Source: Jonesiaceae bacterium BS-20
GTDB lineage: Bacteria > Actinomycetota > Actinomycetes > Actinomycetales > Cellulomonadaceae
DNA: 64,000 nt
Direction: 5' to 3'
Assembly: GCA_039995105.1 (NCBI GenBank)
Contig: CP146203.1
Span: forward strand, 2,604,001-2,668,000
Shown here: piece by piece, positions 1 to 8,245 of the stretch
How the letters are laid out: each line of letters begins with the position of its first letter
How positions within the stretch are numbered: the stretch's first letter is position 1
Notes under the pieces: generated by a model
Databases searched by the model: none
Told to the model about the DNA's origin: nothing
What the model saw: only the letters and a program-made list of their open reading frames with translations
Position numbers and translations under genes: made by a program

Positions 1-140
1 TTTGGGGCTACCACTAGGCCAACCGCTCCCGTGCCGGTCAAGGTCAGGACCAAAGCCAACGAGTTGAGGCGGCCAATACATTTTCTGATCGGTTCCGCTG
101 CCATGGAAAAGACCATTCCGCCGACAGCCATCATGGTCAT
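1..140 (-). CDS. possible 5' part of a small membrane protein, cut by the left edge
   Basis: An open frame on the minus strand starts at an ATG at 140 and runs off the window without a stop. It encodes about 46 residues with two hydrophobic stretches (MTMMAVGGMVFSM and LALVLTLTGTGAVGLVV) separated by a basic loop, which fits an integral membrane protein. It follows the two DUF202 genes on the same strand and could be the third gene of that operon. No ribosome binding site is evident before the ATG, and the frame stays open further upstream. I do not recognise the family. Low confidence because only the N-terminal end is visible. Confidence 0.3.
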   Translation of the reverse strand, partial: MTMMAVGGMVFSMAAEPIRKCIGRLNSLALVLTLTGTGAVGLVVAP

Positions 141-189
141 GTGCAGCGATTCAATGCACCGGCGGAAAATTTTTGGTTCCTGAGTTCCT

Positions 190-567
190 TTAAAAGTATG
201 CCAACACCGGCATGAGCGCCACCAAAACTGCAAGAGCAACAACGCTGACCGCAACCATGGCTAGGGGTAGGGCCCCGCGGGGCCCAAATGTGCCATGTGT
301 TTTGAGCAGGTGATGGGACCTACGGTACCGCAGCCGCATCCAGATCAGCGCACCAAGCCCTAAGACCACGCCCGTGATTCCGATGATAATTGGAATCACC
401 CCGCCCATCGCCGGCGCCACGTAGTGGGTTGCCACCCCGGAACCCGCAACAACGCCAATCGCGGTCCGTTGCCAAGCTAAGAACGTCCGCTCGGCCGCCA
501 GTCCGGCATCAACAACCACGTCTGAGGCCGGCTCATCGGGATCGAGCGTAACCTGTTGCCCGGTCAA
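190..567 (-). CDS. DUF202 (YidH-like) membrane protein
   Basis: A 125-residue protein with the DUF202 hallmark near the N terminus, a run close to AAERTFLAWQRTAIGV followed by three hydrophobic segments (about residues 36-56, 58-76 and 100-122). DUF202 proteins are small inner-membrane proteins of unknown biochemical role and often occur as adjacent pairs, as here. The start overlaps the end of the upstream paralogue by four bases (ATGA), so the two are translationally coupled. The first segment is less hydrophobic around VTLDPDEPASDVVVDAG, which should be cytoplasmic. Family assignment is firm and function is unknown. Confidence 0.82.
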   Translation of the reverse strand: MTGQQVTLDPDEPASDVVVDAGLAAERTFLAWQRTAIGVVAGSGVATHYVAPAMGGVIPIIIGITGVVLGLGALIWMRLRYRRSHHLLKTHGTFGPRGALPLAMVAVSVVALAVLVALMPVLAYF

Positions 568-938
568 GAACTGCTACCTTCCAGGATCAAGCCCAATCCC
601 AGAACAATGACTACAACGGTTAACACCACGCTGATCACCACGGACATGGAAGGGCCGTGCAGTGGCGTGTTCGTGCGCAGGGCACGCTCGTTACGAGTCC
701 AAGCCACCCACGCGTAGATTGGCGTGGCCAGCCCCAAGGCCAAGAACAAGATGGTTGCAACGGTTCGCAGAGTCGGCTGCAGCGGAATATCCAGGGCTTC
801 GAGTGCGAGCGCACCGGCGATGAATGCCAAGGACGTTCTGATCCACGCCAAGAATGTACGCTCGTTAGCCATGGTGAACCGGGGGTCCGGGTCAGAGCCG
901 TGGCGGAACACGCTGCGTGGGAATCGTTTATCAGTCAC
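564..938 (-). CDS. DUF202 (YidH-like) membrane protein
   Basis: A 124-residue protein with the canonical YidH/DUF202 signature DPRFTMANERTFLAWIRTSL at about residues 17-36, then three predicted membrane helices. It is the first gene of a two- or three-gene minus-strand operon, and its stop overlaps the start of the second DUF202 gene. The start is taken as a GTG at 938, since the DPRF segment upstream of the first internal Met (residue 23) is part of the family signature and must be translated. The purine-rich stretch GGGGA lies almost against that GTG, so initiation may be weak. Biochemical function is unknown for the family. Confidence 0.82.
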   Translation of the reverse strand: MTDKRFPRSVFRHGSDPDPRFTMANERTFLAWIRTSLAFIAGALALEALDIPLQPTLRTVATILFLALGLATPIYAWVAWTRNERALRTNTPLHGPSMSVVISVVLTVVVIVLGLGLILEGSSS

Positions 939-1074
939 TCCCCTAGCCTACTGACTATGTCTACTGACCCGGACACTGACCCTCTTAGATTTGTAGGACC
1001 AGCCGCACTCCTCAATTGAAACCATGCGTATCCGTCTAAGTATCCGCTGCGTTGCGCAGCCTCTCACGAAGTCA

Positions 1075-1572
1075 TCAGGAAGAAAGGTCCTGGATAAAGG
1101 CCTCCGACGTGGAGCGCAGTTCCGCCAAAAAGCCTTCAAATTGCTTCAACAGATCATCCGGATATGAACTCATCGTTGCCCGTAAACGCAACGCCAGCGG
1201 TTCAAAGAATGCGTCTGCGACTTCCTGCACCCCGGACGTGGAATGCAAAGTGACGATCCGGCGGTCGACATGAACACGACTTCGTACTATGTGCCCCGCC
1301 TCCTCAAGTCGATTGAGCAGTGACGAGGTTGCCCCCGAAGTCAAGCCGATCCGCTTGCTGAGGCGGGCGGGCGAAAGGGGTGTTCCGCGCTCTTCAGCCT
1401 CGAGAATTTCGATCACCGCGACAGCGTCTGTCGCGTAAAGGTTAAGGCTCCCGGCAAAGCGCTTACTAATTTCTGCCGCAACAGCTCCGTATGAGCGCAG
1501 GCCGTCCATTACCTTTTCGAGATGTGCTGGCTCGTTCGTTGCTAATGCCTCGTCGTGGCTCTGGCTCGTCAT
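1075..1572 (-). CDS. MarR-family transcriptional regulator
   Basis: A 165-residue winged-helix protein. The DNA-binding core is visible at about residues 60-105 (LSKRIGLTSGATSSLLNRLE, then an aromatic-poor wing ending in VDRRIVTL, matching the family's D-x-R motif). MarR proteins are usually dimeric repressors released by phenolic or drug-like ligands. The gene is divergent from a 14-TM exporter with 107 bp between the starts, the classical arrangement in which the regulator controls its own gene and the pump. The start ATG at 1572 has a purine-rich GAAGAGA just upstream. Confidence 0.88.
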   Translation of the reverse strand: MTSQSHDEALATNEPAHLEKVMDGLRSYGAVAAEISKRFAGSLNLYATDAVAVIEILEAEERGTPLSPARLSKRIGLTSGATSSLLNRLEEAGHIVRSRVHVDRRIVTLHSTSGVQEVADAFFEPLALRLRATMSSYPDDLLKQFEGFLAELRSTSEAFIQDLSS

Positions 1573-1605
1573 TTCTCTTCGTCTCCCTGGTCAGTCACTC
1601 TACAT

Positions 1606-1635
1606 TTGACAAGCTATCACACAGAGAAGTATCTT
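1606..1635 (+). promoter_or_regulatory. promoter of the exporter gene in the marR-MFS divergent region
   Basis: A perfect -35 TTGACA (1606-1611), an 18-bp spacer and a good -10 TATCTT (1630-1635) face the exporter. A strong GGAGG (1668-1672) follows, seven bases before the ATG at 1680. The spacer is where a MarR dimer would be expected to bind, but no convincing long palindrome was found there. Confidence 0.6.
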
Positions 1636-1679
1636 CACCATGCAATCACTTGTTAATAAAGGCTCTTGGAGGCTGCTGG

Positions 1680-3299
1680 ATGTCGCGCATTTCGACAAAA
1701 ACCAATCGTTGGCTGGGATTAATAGCCATCGCGTTAGGAGTAGCATTGATTGTGGTTGATACCACGATCGTGAATGTGATCACGCCGTCTGTAATTGAAG
1801 ACATCGGTATTAACTCAACCCAGGCACAATGGATCCAAGGGTCCTATGCGATCATCTTCGCTGCTCTGCTCCTGCTTGTTGGCCGAGTGTCCGACCTCTT
1901 AGGTGCGCGGGCGGTGTTCATTTGGGGAGTCATCGGTTTTGGCTTGACCAGCCTCATGGCTGGCCTGGCCCAAACGGGAGAAATCTTGATTCTTGCGCGC
2001 TTCCTTCAGGGTGTAACTGCGGCACTCATCTTGCCCACTTCGCTGGCACTGTTGAACCGCATGTTCACGGGCAAGGCTCGCGGACAGGCCTTTGCCATTT
2101 GGGGTTCCACTATCGGTGGGGCAACCGCTCTCGGGCCAGTAATCGGCGGCTGGTTTGCCGAGAACCTGACTTGGCGCTGGGCATTTGGAATCAACATCCC
2201 GTTCACGATCGTAATCCTGATTTTGGCTGCTCTCTTCCTTGTTCCCACGCCACGCAAGCGAGGAAGCATCGACATGTTCAGCGCAATCCTGTCGATGCTG
2301 GGGCTCGGGCTACTTGCATTCGGTCTGATCGAAGGCCGCACTGTGGGTTGGGTTGCCAGCGAACAAGCCTTCGAACTCCCCGGGTTCACGTGGGATTCTG
2401 GTCTCTCACCGGCCTTTGTTGCGCTCATCCTCTCGGTAGTTCTGATGACCGTGTTCGTGTGGCGCCAGATCATTGCCAGTTGTCCATCCAATTCCCGGGA
2501 ACCATTCATGGACACTAAGTTGTTCTCGATCGCTTCGTTCCGCAATGGCAACATCGCCACCACGATCATCGGGTTGGGCGAATATGGGATCATCGCGGTT
2601 CTTCCGCTCTGGCTCGTCTTCGCGAAGGACTACACAGCGCTGCAAGCAGGTGCGGCTCTCGTTCCTATCGCTATCGGAAGTTTCGTGGCCAGTGGTATCA
2701 GCTTCCCACTGATGGCAAAAATTTCACCGCTTGGTCTTGTCCGGACAGGACTCGTGCTCGAAGTTGTGGGGCTCGCAGGGCTCGGCGTCGTCGCGGCGTT
2801 CACCAATTCCGAGGGGTGGCTCATCTCCCTCGTTATGTTCTTCTACGGGATCGGGGTTGGCTTTGCTACCTCGCAAGTAACCAATGTTGTCCTCGCCGAC
2901 GTTCCAGAGGAGGAGGACGGCCAAAGTTCGGGTATTCAAAGTACGTTCCGTCAGCTCGGTTCTGCGCTTGGCATTGCGGCGCTGACAACGGTCTTCTTCT
3001 CCACGCTCAGCTCGAACATTCAAACTCGACTGGTCGATGCCGGACTTTCAGCGGACCAAGCAGCCGAGTTTGGTGACGTCGTGACCGAAAGCGCGGGGGC
3101 AGCTATCCATCCACTTGCGACAAACCCAGACACCGCATTCATAGCAGACGCGGCACGTGAAGCAATGACACACGGATTGGCTCTGGGCTCGTACCTAGCA
3201 GCCGGATTCCTACTACTCGGGGTCATCGCTACGTTACTGATACCTAATACCCAGAAAATTAGTTTGGAACCCGCCAAAGCATTTGGATCCGCCGCCTAA
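1680..3299 (+). CDS. MFS drug/metabolite exporter, DHA2 (14-TM, EmrB/QacA-type)
   Basis: A 539-residue major facilitator of the 14-helix drug:H+ antiporter-2 group. Motif A (GRVSDLLGAR, residues 68-77) lies in the loop after TM2. Motif C is recognisable in TM5 as GGATALGPVIGGWF (about 147-160), and the early WIQGSYAI run also fits DHA2 pumps. The open frame extends upstream, but the ATG at 1680 is preferred because GGAGG sits seven bases before it and the residues before that are not membrane-like. It probably exports toxic organic compounds under control of the divergent MarR protein. The substrate cannot be told from sequence. Confidence 0.9.
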   Translation: MSRISTKTNRWLGLIAIALGVALIVVDTTIVNVITPSVIEDIGINSTQAQWIQGSYAIIFAALLLLVGRVSDLLGARAVFIWGVIGFGLTSLMAGLAQTGEILILARFLQGVTAALILPTSLALLNRMFTGKARGQAFAIWGSTIGGATALGPVIGGWFAENLTWRWAFGINIPFTIVILILAALFLVPTPRKRGSIDMFSAILSMLGLGLLAFGLIEGRTVGWVASEQAFELPGFTWDSGLSPAFVALILSVVLMTVFVWRQIIASCPSNSREPFMDTKLFSIASFRNGNIATTIIGLGEYGIIAVLPLWLVFAKDYTALQAGAALVPIAIGSFVASGISFPLMAKISPLGLVRTGLVLEVVGLAGLGVVAAFTNSEGWLISLVMFFYGIGVGFATSQVTNVVLADVPEEEDGQSSGIQSTFRQLGSALGIAALTTVFFSTLSSNIQTRLVDAGLSADQAAEFGDVVTESAGAAIHPLATNPDTAFIADAAREAMTHGLALGSYLAAGFLLLGVIATLLIPNTQKISLEPAKAFGSAA

Positions 3300-3351
3300 G
3301 CAGCCCAGACCGCTTGCGTTGAGCGCGGAACGCTGAACCGCGGATCCACGT

Positions 3352-3394
3352 CAAGGCCGTGGCAGAGCACTTTGTGTGTTCTGCCGCGGCCTTG
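3352..3394. terminator. bidirectional hairpin between convergent MFS and SDR genes
   Basis: The arms CAAGGCCG-T-GGCAGA (3352-3366) and TCTGCC-G-CGGCCTTG (3380-3394) pair with one G-U position around a 13-base loop. It sits between the stop codons of the convergent exporter and oxidoreductase genes, as a shared terminator would. There is no long T run on either side. Confidence 0.65.
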
Positions 3395-3440
3395 TCCCAT
3401 TTAAGTCTGCCTCGCTTGATTATGCCCCTCGCGAATGCAC

Positions 3441-4259
3441 CTAGATAACGTGCCACCCTCCATCGGAGGCTAGGACCGCCCCGGAAATATTGGTTGAGTC
3501 CCTAGACAACAAGAAGGTAATGGAAGCCGCGAGCTCATCTGCCTGAGCCGGCGGCGGTGAAGTTACGAACAGTGGGAACAGCCGTTCCGTTGCCATCTGC
3601 GAACCCGGCACCGCAACGATGTTGGTCTTTACCCCTCCCGGCGCAACGGCGTTGACCCGGATCCCAGAAGGTCCATACATCACCGAGCAGGCCTTGGAAA
3701 TTCCAACCACCGCGTGTTTTGACGCGGTGTAGGCAACGCCCGCTGCGGATCCTCGTAGCGCTGCCTCAGAGACCACGTTGACGACGGTGCCGTACCCGGC
3801 CGCCATCATCAATGGGATGACAGCCCGAGACAGCCGCATGACGGAGTCAACGTTAACGGCCATGACGCGTTGCCACAGTTCGTCTTTGAGCTCATGGACC
3901 GGGCCAAAGTCGTCCATGATCCCAGCGTTGTTTGCCAAAGCATCAATCTTGTCTCCGGCAACGGCCATGATGGTGTCAACGCCGTCCTGGGTTGAGACAT
4001 CGGCAACCACCATAACAACGTCATAATCGGCATGCTCGGTTCCAAAAGCATCAAGCCGCTCGGCATTGATATCCGTTGCGATCACACGGCCACCTTCACG
4101 CGCGACTCTCGAGGCTGTAGCAAGCCCAATACCGGAGCCGGCTCCCGTAACCAATACTGTTTGCCCAGTAAACCGACCCGGTGAGATCACCTCCTGCCAT
4201 GTGGAGACTGGAGCACTAGCTTCATTGTTAGTGTTTGTCACGGTCTTGCCACCTTCCAT
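3441..4259 (-). CDS. SDR-family NAD(P)-dependent oxidoreductase
   Basis: A 272-residue classical short-chain dehydrogenase. The cofactor loop TGAGSGIG is at 38-45, the NNAG motif at 110-113, and the catalytic Ser164, Tyr177 and Lys181 (YTASK) are all present. The acidic residue after the second strand (ATDIN) suggests NAD(H) preference. The protein begins with an unusual 30-residue extension. An alternative GTG start at 4241 has a good GGAAGG upstream, whereas the ATG at 4259 has none, so the true protein may be six residues shorter. It is transcribed alone and the substrate is not identifiable. The C-terminal ASDGGW motif is typical of tetrameric alcohol or sugar SDRs. Confidence 0.88.
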   Translation of the reverse strand: MEGGKTVTNTNNEASAPVSTWQEVISPGRFTGQTVLVTGAGSGIGLATASRVAREGGRVIATDINAERLDAFGTEHADYDVVMVVADVSTQDGVDTIMAVAGDKIDALANNAGIMDDFGPVHELKDELWQRVMAVNVDSVMRLSRAVIPLMMAAGYGTVVNVVSEAALRGSAAGVAYTASKHAVVGISKACSVMYGPSGIRVNAVAPGGVKTNIVAVPGSQMATERLFPLFVTSPPPAQADELAASITFLLSRDSTNISGAVLASDGGWHVI

Positions 4260-4428
4260 TTGTAGTTGTACCCCTCACGCTACTGTGGTTCGTAACACAA
4301 TCAATGGGACTATTGGCCCCGCCAAAAGTCCGGAACCCGGGCACTCGATTCCCTCAATTTCATTGCGCAGTACGCGGAATACGGTCACAACACGACTTCT
4401 TTGGAATCTTGGGAGCATATGCTTAACT

Positions 4429-4459
4429 TCGAGCGTTAACCTTGAAGTCGAGCGTTGAC
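4429..4459 (+). repeat. short direct repeat upstream of the orphan ABC ATPase
   Basis: TCGAGCGTTAAC (4429-4440) and TCGAGCGTTGAC (4448-4459) are 12-bp near-identical direct repeats, 19 bp apart start to start. They lie about 60-85 bp before the TTG start of the ABC gene, and the second contains a TTGAC that could serve as a -35. They could be a regulator-binding pair. Two helical turns would be about 21 bp, so the spacing is only roughly in phase. Confidence 0.4.
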
Positions 4460-4514
4460 ATAGTGGCAGCATAAACTTCGCCGTTTAAGCGGCACCCGTT
4501 AGATTGTAGGAACG

Positions 4515-5300
4515 TTGAGCCAGAAGACCAGTGTCCTTTCCGCCACCAACATTGTGGCTGGTTACACCTCCCACCCATCCCTGCGCGGCATCAGTCTAGA
4601 GACGTACCGTGGTGCTTCCGCGATTGGCATCACCGGCGCCTCTGGAGTTGGTAAGTCCACTCTGATCAACGCGCTGCGCGGAGACATGAAGCTCAGCGGC
4701 GGCCGGGTCACCTACGACGGTATCGGGGTCAACCGCCTTGCCCTTGGCAACAAAAAGCGGTTCAAGACCGCCGTGCGCAGGGTCGCTCAAAACGGGTTCA
4801 CTGGATTTGACGGGCGGATGAAAGTCTCCCAGGTCATTGCCGGGGAACTCAAGGATGCACGAAAAGCCGGGCGGGCATCGGGAGAAAGCTCCCAAGACAT
4901 TCTGGGTCTCATGGACTTGAACTCCGCGTTCGCGGACCGTGTTCTGCACACCTTGTCCGGGGGCGAACGCCAACGGTTGTCGATCGCGCTAGCCCTAGCC
5001 ACCCGCCCTGATGTGCTACTTCTTGACGAGCCCACCACCGCACTGGATCCAACGCTCAAGGACCTAGTTTCCCAACGCTTGTTGGAGATCACCCAGGAGC
5101 GCAAGATCGGGCTGGTCGTGGCATCCCACGACTTCAACCTGCTCTCGCGTCTCACCCCAACGATCCATGTGCTCGCTGACGGCCAATTCGTTGAGACCGG
5201 ATCCGCCCGCGATCTACTCACCGATCCGCAGCACCCAGCCACAAAGGAACTGGCCAACGCCTACCCGCAGGCCGTGGCTACCCTGCGCTCGGCCGACTAA
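4515..5300 (+). CDS. orphan ABC transporter ATP-binding protein
   Basis: A 261-residue ABC ATPase with Walker A GASGVGKST (41-49), signature LSGGE (147-151) and Walker B VLLLDEP (167-173). The next helix (TTALDP) and the switch His in VVASHD are intact. The layout and the long loop between Walker A and the signature resemble the peptide/nickel (Opp/Dpp/Nik) importer group. The start is a TTG, preceded by GTAGGAACG. No permease or binding protein is adjacent, so the partner is either elsewhere or absent. Function beyond ATP hydrolysis coupled to transport is not assignable. Confidence 0.82.
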   Translation: MSQKTSVLSATNIVAGYTSHPSLRGISLETYRGASAIGITGASGVGKSTLINALRGDMKLSGGRVTYDGIGVNRLALGNKKRFKTAVRRVAQNGFTGFDGRMKVSQVIAGELKDARKAGRASGESSQDILGLMDLNSAFADRVLHTLSGGERQRLSIALALATRPDVLLLDEPTTALDPTLKDLVSQRLLEITQERKIGLVVASHDFNLLSRLTPTIHVLADGQFVETGSARDLLTDPQHPATKELANAYPQAVATLRSAD

Positions 5301-5402
5301 GTTCCTTTCCGGTTAAGCCCAAACACCTGCGAAGTTAGTAGGCGGACCCCTGCGCTTGGAAGTTTCAAGCATTGCAAGAAGTGCAGGTGGCCTGGAGCAC
5401 CC

Positions 5403-5446
5403 ATGACAAAGCGTCTGGCCCAGAATTGGACCAGACGCTTTGTCAT
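5403..5446. terminator. bidirectional terminator
   Basis: A perfect 16-bp inverted repeat starting ATGACAAAGCGTCTGG (5403-5418) pairs with 5431-5446 around a 12-base loop, between the convergent ABC ATPase and dehydratase genes. Confidence 0.75.
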
Positions 5447-5483
5447 TGCGTCAGTTTGGCCTCGGCCCGTTAGTTCTCGGCCG

Positions 5484-6571
5484 TCATGCAATTACCCGGT
5501 TCTCAATTTGGTCCCAGTCCCAGTCAATTCCGATGCCTGGGGCGCTAGGGGCCAATGCCTTGCCGTCAGCAATGGCCATTTCCGTCTTTGTGATCGCTCG
5601 TAACTGTGGAATGTGTTCCACGTAGCGACCATTTGGAATAGCAGCGAGCAGACTGACGTGCAGTTCCATCAGGAAGTGCGGGCACACAGCAACGTTGAAA
5701 GACTCGGCTAGGTGAGCCACCTTGAGCCACGGGGTGATTCCGCCGATCCGAGCTACGTCGACTTGAACAATGCTTGCAGCTCCGCGCTGCAGGTATTCGC
5801 GAAATTGGGCAACCGAGTACATGGACTCTCCCACTGCGATTGGAATTGAAGTTGCCTCGGCAAGACGCAAGTGCCCGGAGACATCGTCCGCGGGAAGTGG
5901 CTCTTCGAGCCAGAAAATATTCAGCGGCTCAAGCGCCTTGGCCCGCCTAATAGCCTCGGCTGACGTCATGGATTGATTGGCATCAACCATGATGTCCATA
6001 CGGTCACCAACAGCCTCTCGCACCGCACGCAACCGTTCTACGTCCTCAACGCCGTTTGGTTTACCCACCTTGACCTTGAGGCCGGGCCAGCCCGCTGCCT
6101 TGGAGGCTAGTGCACTTTCCACCAGTTGATCGGTGGTTAGGTGTAGCCAACCTCCTTCAGTGTCACATAGGGGGACGTCGCGACGGAACCCGCCAGCCAC
6201 CTGCCACAGCGGTTCATTCGCTCGCTTGCACTTCAAATCCCACAGAGCGGTGTCCACGGCCGCAAGCGCCAACGAGGTGATCGCTCCCGTCGTGGTCGCA
6301 CGGGTTGAAGCGAACAGGTCCATCCAAATGTGCTCAACCTGGGCGGCATGAGCCCCTATGAGCCTCGGCACCAAGTGCTCGCGCAACATTGACAGAACAG
6401 CTTGGCCGCCGGTCCCAATGGTGTATGAATAACCGGTTCCGGTCAGCCCATCATCCGTTTTGATCTCGACAAAATGGTTTCCTGCTTGAGAAAGCTCTGA
6501 ACCGCATCGGTACGTACCGTCTCAACTTCGAGATCAACTAGGTACGCCCGAGCATGTGTAATGCGTGGCAT
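5484..6571 (-). pseudogene. enolase-superfamily (mandelate racemase group) acid-sugar dehydratase, frameshifted
   Basis: An intact frame of 301 codons ends at 5484, but the first ~33 codons lie in another frame starting at an ATG at 6571 (MPRITHARAYLVDLEVETV..., with AAAGG upstream). The frames join if one T is restored in the run read TTTT on the minus strand (plus-strand AAAA at 6471-6474), giving ...KQETIFVEIKTDDG. The repaired product would be 362 aa, normal for the family. The catalytic set is present: KVKVG, DANQ, EEPL, GES and the His of CPHFLM. These resemble galactarate/L-talarate-type dehydratases. As sequenced the gene is inactive, unless translation restarts internally at 6389, which would omit part of the N-terminal capping domain. 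A sequencing error is possible. Confidence 0.8.
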
Positions 6572-6762
6572 TGTGGCCTTTCAGGTGTGGGAGATATCGG
6601 TAGATTACTTGCAACTCGGGTACTCAAATTCAAGATTGATTGGTATTTGCCTGCGTCGTGCCAGTGCTCGATGCCAGCACCAGTTTGGCGACGATTGCCG
6701 GTGGTGCCGTATTTTCTCTAGTCTCATCGTTGAGCCTCCAGACCGCTCCGTAGATTATATCA

Positions 6763-6798
6763 AATATATAGATATTCTGTATGTGAGAGTATAGATAC
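6763..6798 (+). promoter_or_regulatory. AT-rich operator/promoter region before the GntR gene
   Basis: The 255-bp gap between the divergent dehydratase and GntR genes has one AT-rich patch. It holds two inverted repeats, AATAT-ATAG-ATATT (6763-6776) and GTAT-AG-ATAC (6789-6798), and a -10-like TATTCT (6773-6778). The second resembles the GT-N(n)-AC core of FadR-subfamily GntR operators and ends 28 bp before the GTG start. Autoregulation is inferred. Confidence 0.45.
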
Positions 6799-6826
6799 GC
6801 AGTCAAGCACTCGAGAGGAACCGCCC

Positions 6827-7522
6827 GTGGACAACCCCTACATGGCCTCACTTCGCAGACCGGCCCCGCGGCAGGAACTTGCAGATGAGGTCTACGGAAC
6901 GCTACGCACCAATATTTTGGATGGGTCCATCCCACCCGGGACGCGCATCAAGATCGAAGATGCCGCCGAGATGCTCACTGTCTCTCCCACCCCCGTACGA
7001 GAATCACTGGCGCGACTGCAATCAGAGGGACTAGTTGACCGGGAACCTCGGCGTGGATACCGCACAACTCGGCTCCTCAACGCCACCGATATCGCCGACT
7101 TATATGAGCTGCGGCTGGTGTTAGAGCCCTACGCAGCAAGCCGCGCGGCACAGGTCGCTGACCCTCGGACTTTGGAACTACTGGCGCAAGAACTCACTCT
7201 TGGCAAAACACTGACTTCTTCGACAGGGAACCTCAATCCCGCTGAGCTTTCCACTCATGACGAGCAATTCCATGACCTGATATTTCAGGCGGCCGGCAAC
7301 GATCTCATCCGACAGTCGTATCAGCGCACACACTGCCACCTGCACATCTTTAGGCTCTCCTTCAGCGACACCTTTGACAGCCACACAATTGTCGAGCACG
7401 AGGCGATCCTAAATGCTTTGCAGTCCGGAGATCATCGCCTTGCATCCAAAACCATGAAAGCGCACCTCCTGTCATCCAAGCGGCGTATTGAAACATACTT
7501 CGAATCTCATCCCCAGGGGTGA
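6827..7522 (+). CDS. GntR-family (FadR/FCD subfamily) transcriptional regulator
   Basis: A 231-residue regulator. The N-terminal winged helix spans about 15-80 (DEVYGTLRTNILDGSIPPGT, then SPTPVRESLARLQSEGLV, the strongly conserved GntR recognition region). An all-helical FCD ligand domain follows, with the expected metal-binding histidines in HDEQFH, EHEAIL and MKAHL. The GTG start has GAGAGG eight bases upstream. It is divergent from the acid-sugar dehydratase, and FCD regulators commonly sense hexuronates or related acids, so it probably controls that gene and itself. The regulator is intact although its presumed target is frameshifted. Confidence 0.88.
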   Translation: MDNPYMASLRRPAPRQELADEVYGTLRTNILDGSIPPGTRIKIEDAAEMLTVSPTPVRESLARLQSEGLVDREPRRGYRTTRLLNATDIADLYELRLVLEPYAASRAAQVADPRTLELLAQELTLGKTLTSSTGNLNPAELSTHDEQFHDLIFQAAGNDLIRQSYQRTHCHLHIFRLSFSDTFDSHTIVEHEAILNALQSGDHRLASKTMKAHLLSSKRRIETYFESHPQG

Positions 7523-7556
7523 TCCTTGCTGATCAGCGGGCGTTTAGGCTAAGTGC

Positions 7557-8069
7557 ATGACGACGTCTCACACAGCACAAAGAGCAGTAGCACGGCGACC
7601 AGTTTTCAAGACGTTCCTTGGGGCAACGATGGCTTTAGGACTGTTATCCGGATGCTCGGTATTCCAGGGATACGGCGAAGACACCTGTGATGGTAAGAAG
7701 CCCGTTGCGACGATCGAACAGGCCGGAAAAGACCTTGTTACCGCCGCCTACGCCGAAGATCTTGATGGGGTCTGCAGAGTGACCGCACCGTTTCCAGGCG
7801 GAAAGTTAAACGCTGACATGGTAACCAAAACAAAAGAGGCCCTCGAGGCGGCGGGAGTTACTCCCGAGAACGTCACGGTAGTTGTCGGCGAGCAGATGGG
7901 TAGCGGGCTCGAGGTCCACCTGACCAACGGTTCTCCCGATCATGATGGTCTCAATGTAGGCGGTATTTTCGTTGGTGATGATGATGGTTTCACCATCGGA
8001 TTACCGTTTGGGGTATATCCAACGGATAACTCCACCCCGGGCTCTTCGCCTTCGGTGCCGGCAAACTAG
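7557..8069 (+). CDS. small lipoprotein of unknown function
   Basis: A 170-residue protein with a twin-basic N terminus, a hydrophobic segment and a lipobox LLSGC whose Cys33 would be lipidated. The mature part is acidic, has a second and third Cys (DTCDG and GVCRV) that could form a disulfide, and ends in a Ser/Pro tail. The TIEQAGKDLVTAAYAEDLDGVCRVTA region suggests a helical domain of the type found in small actinobacterial secreted proteins, but I do not recognise a named family. It starts 35 bp after the GntR gene and may be co-transcribed with it. It ends before a strong terminator. Confidence 0.75.
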   Translation: MTTSHTAQRAVARRPVFKTFLGATMALGLLSGCSVFQGYGEDTCDGKKPVATIEQAGKDLVTAAYAEDLDGVCRVTAPFPGGKLNADMVTKTKEALEAAGVTPENVTVVVGEQMGSGLEVHLTNGSPDHDGLNVGGIFVGDDDGFTIGLPFGVYPTDNSTPGSSPSVPAN

Positions 8070-8150
8070 GCAGTAGCCACCGGAGCACCAACAACATAGC
8101 GCCAAGCGTGACACGTTGAACCACCGCAAGTGGGGCATCGGAAAACTAAC

Positions 8151-8188
8151 AAGGCCGCTCCAATCCGGAACTGGATTGGAGCGGCCTT
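8151..8188. terminator. bidirectional terminator
   Basis: A perfect 16-bp stem, AAGGCCGCTCCAATCC (8151-8166) with 8173-8188, and a six-base loop, placed between the convergent lipoprotein and pgi genes. Confidence 0.85.
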
Positions 8189-8245
8189 TGTAGTACTACA
8201 AGGTCACCGAGGTGACACTAAAGCCGGACTACTTACGTCCGTGCA

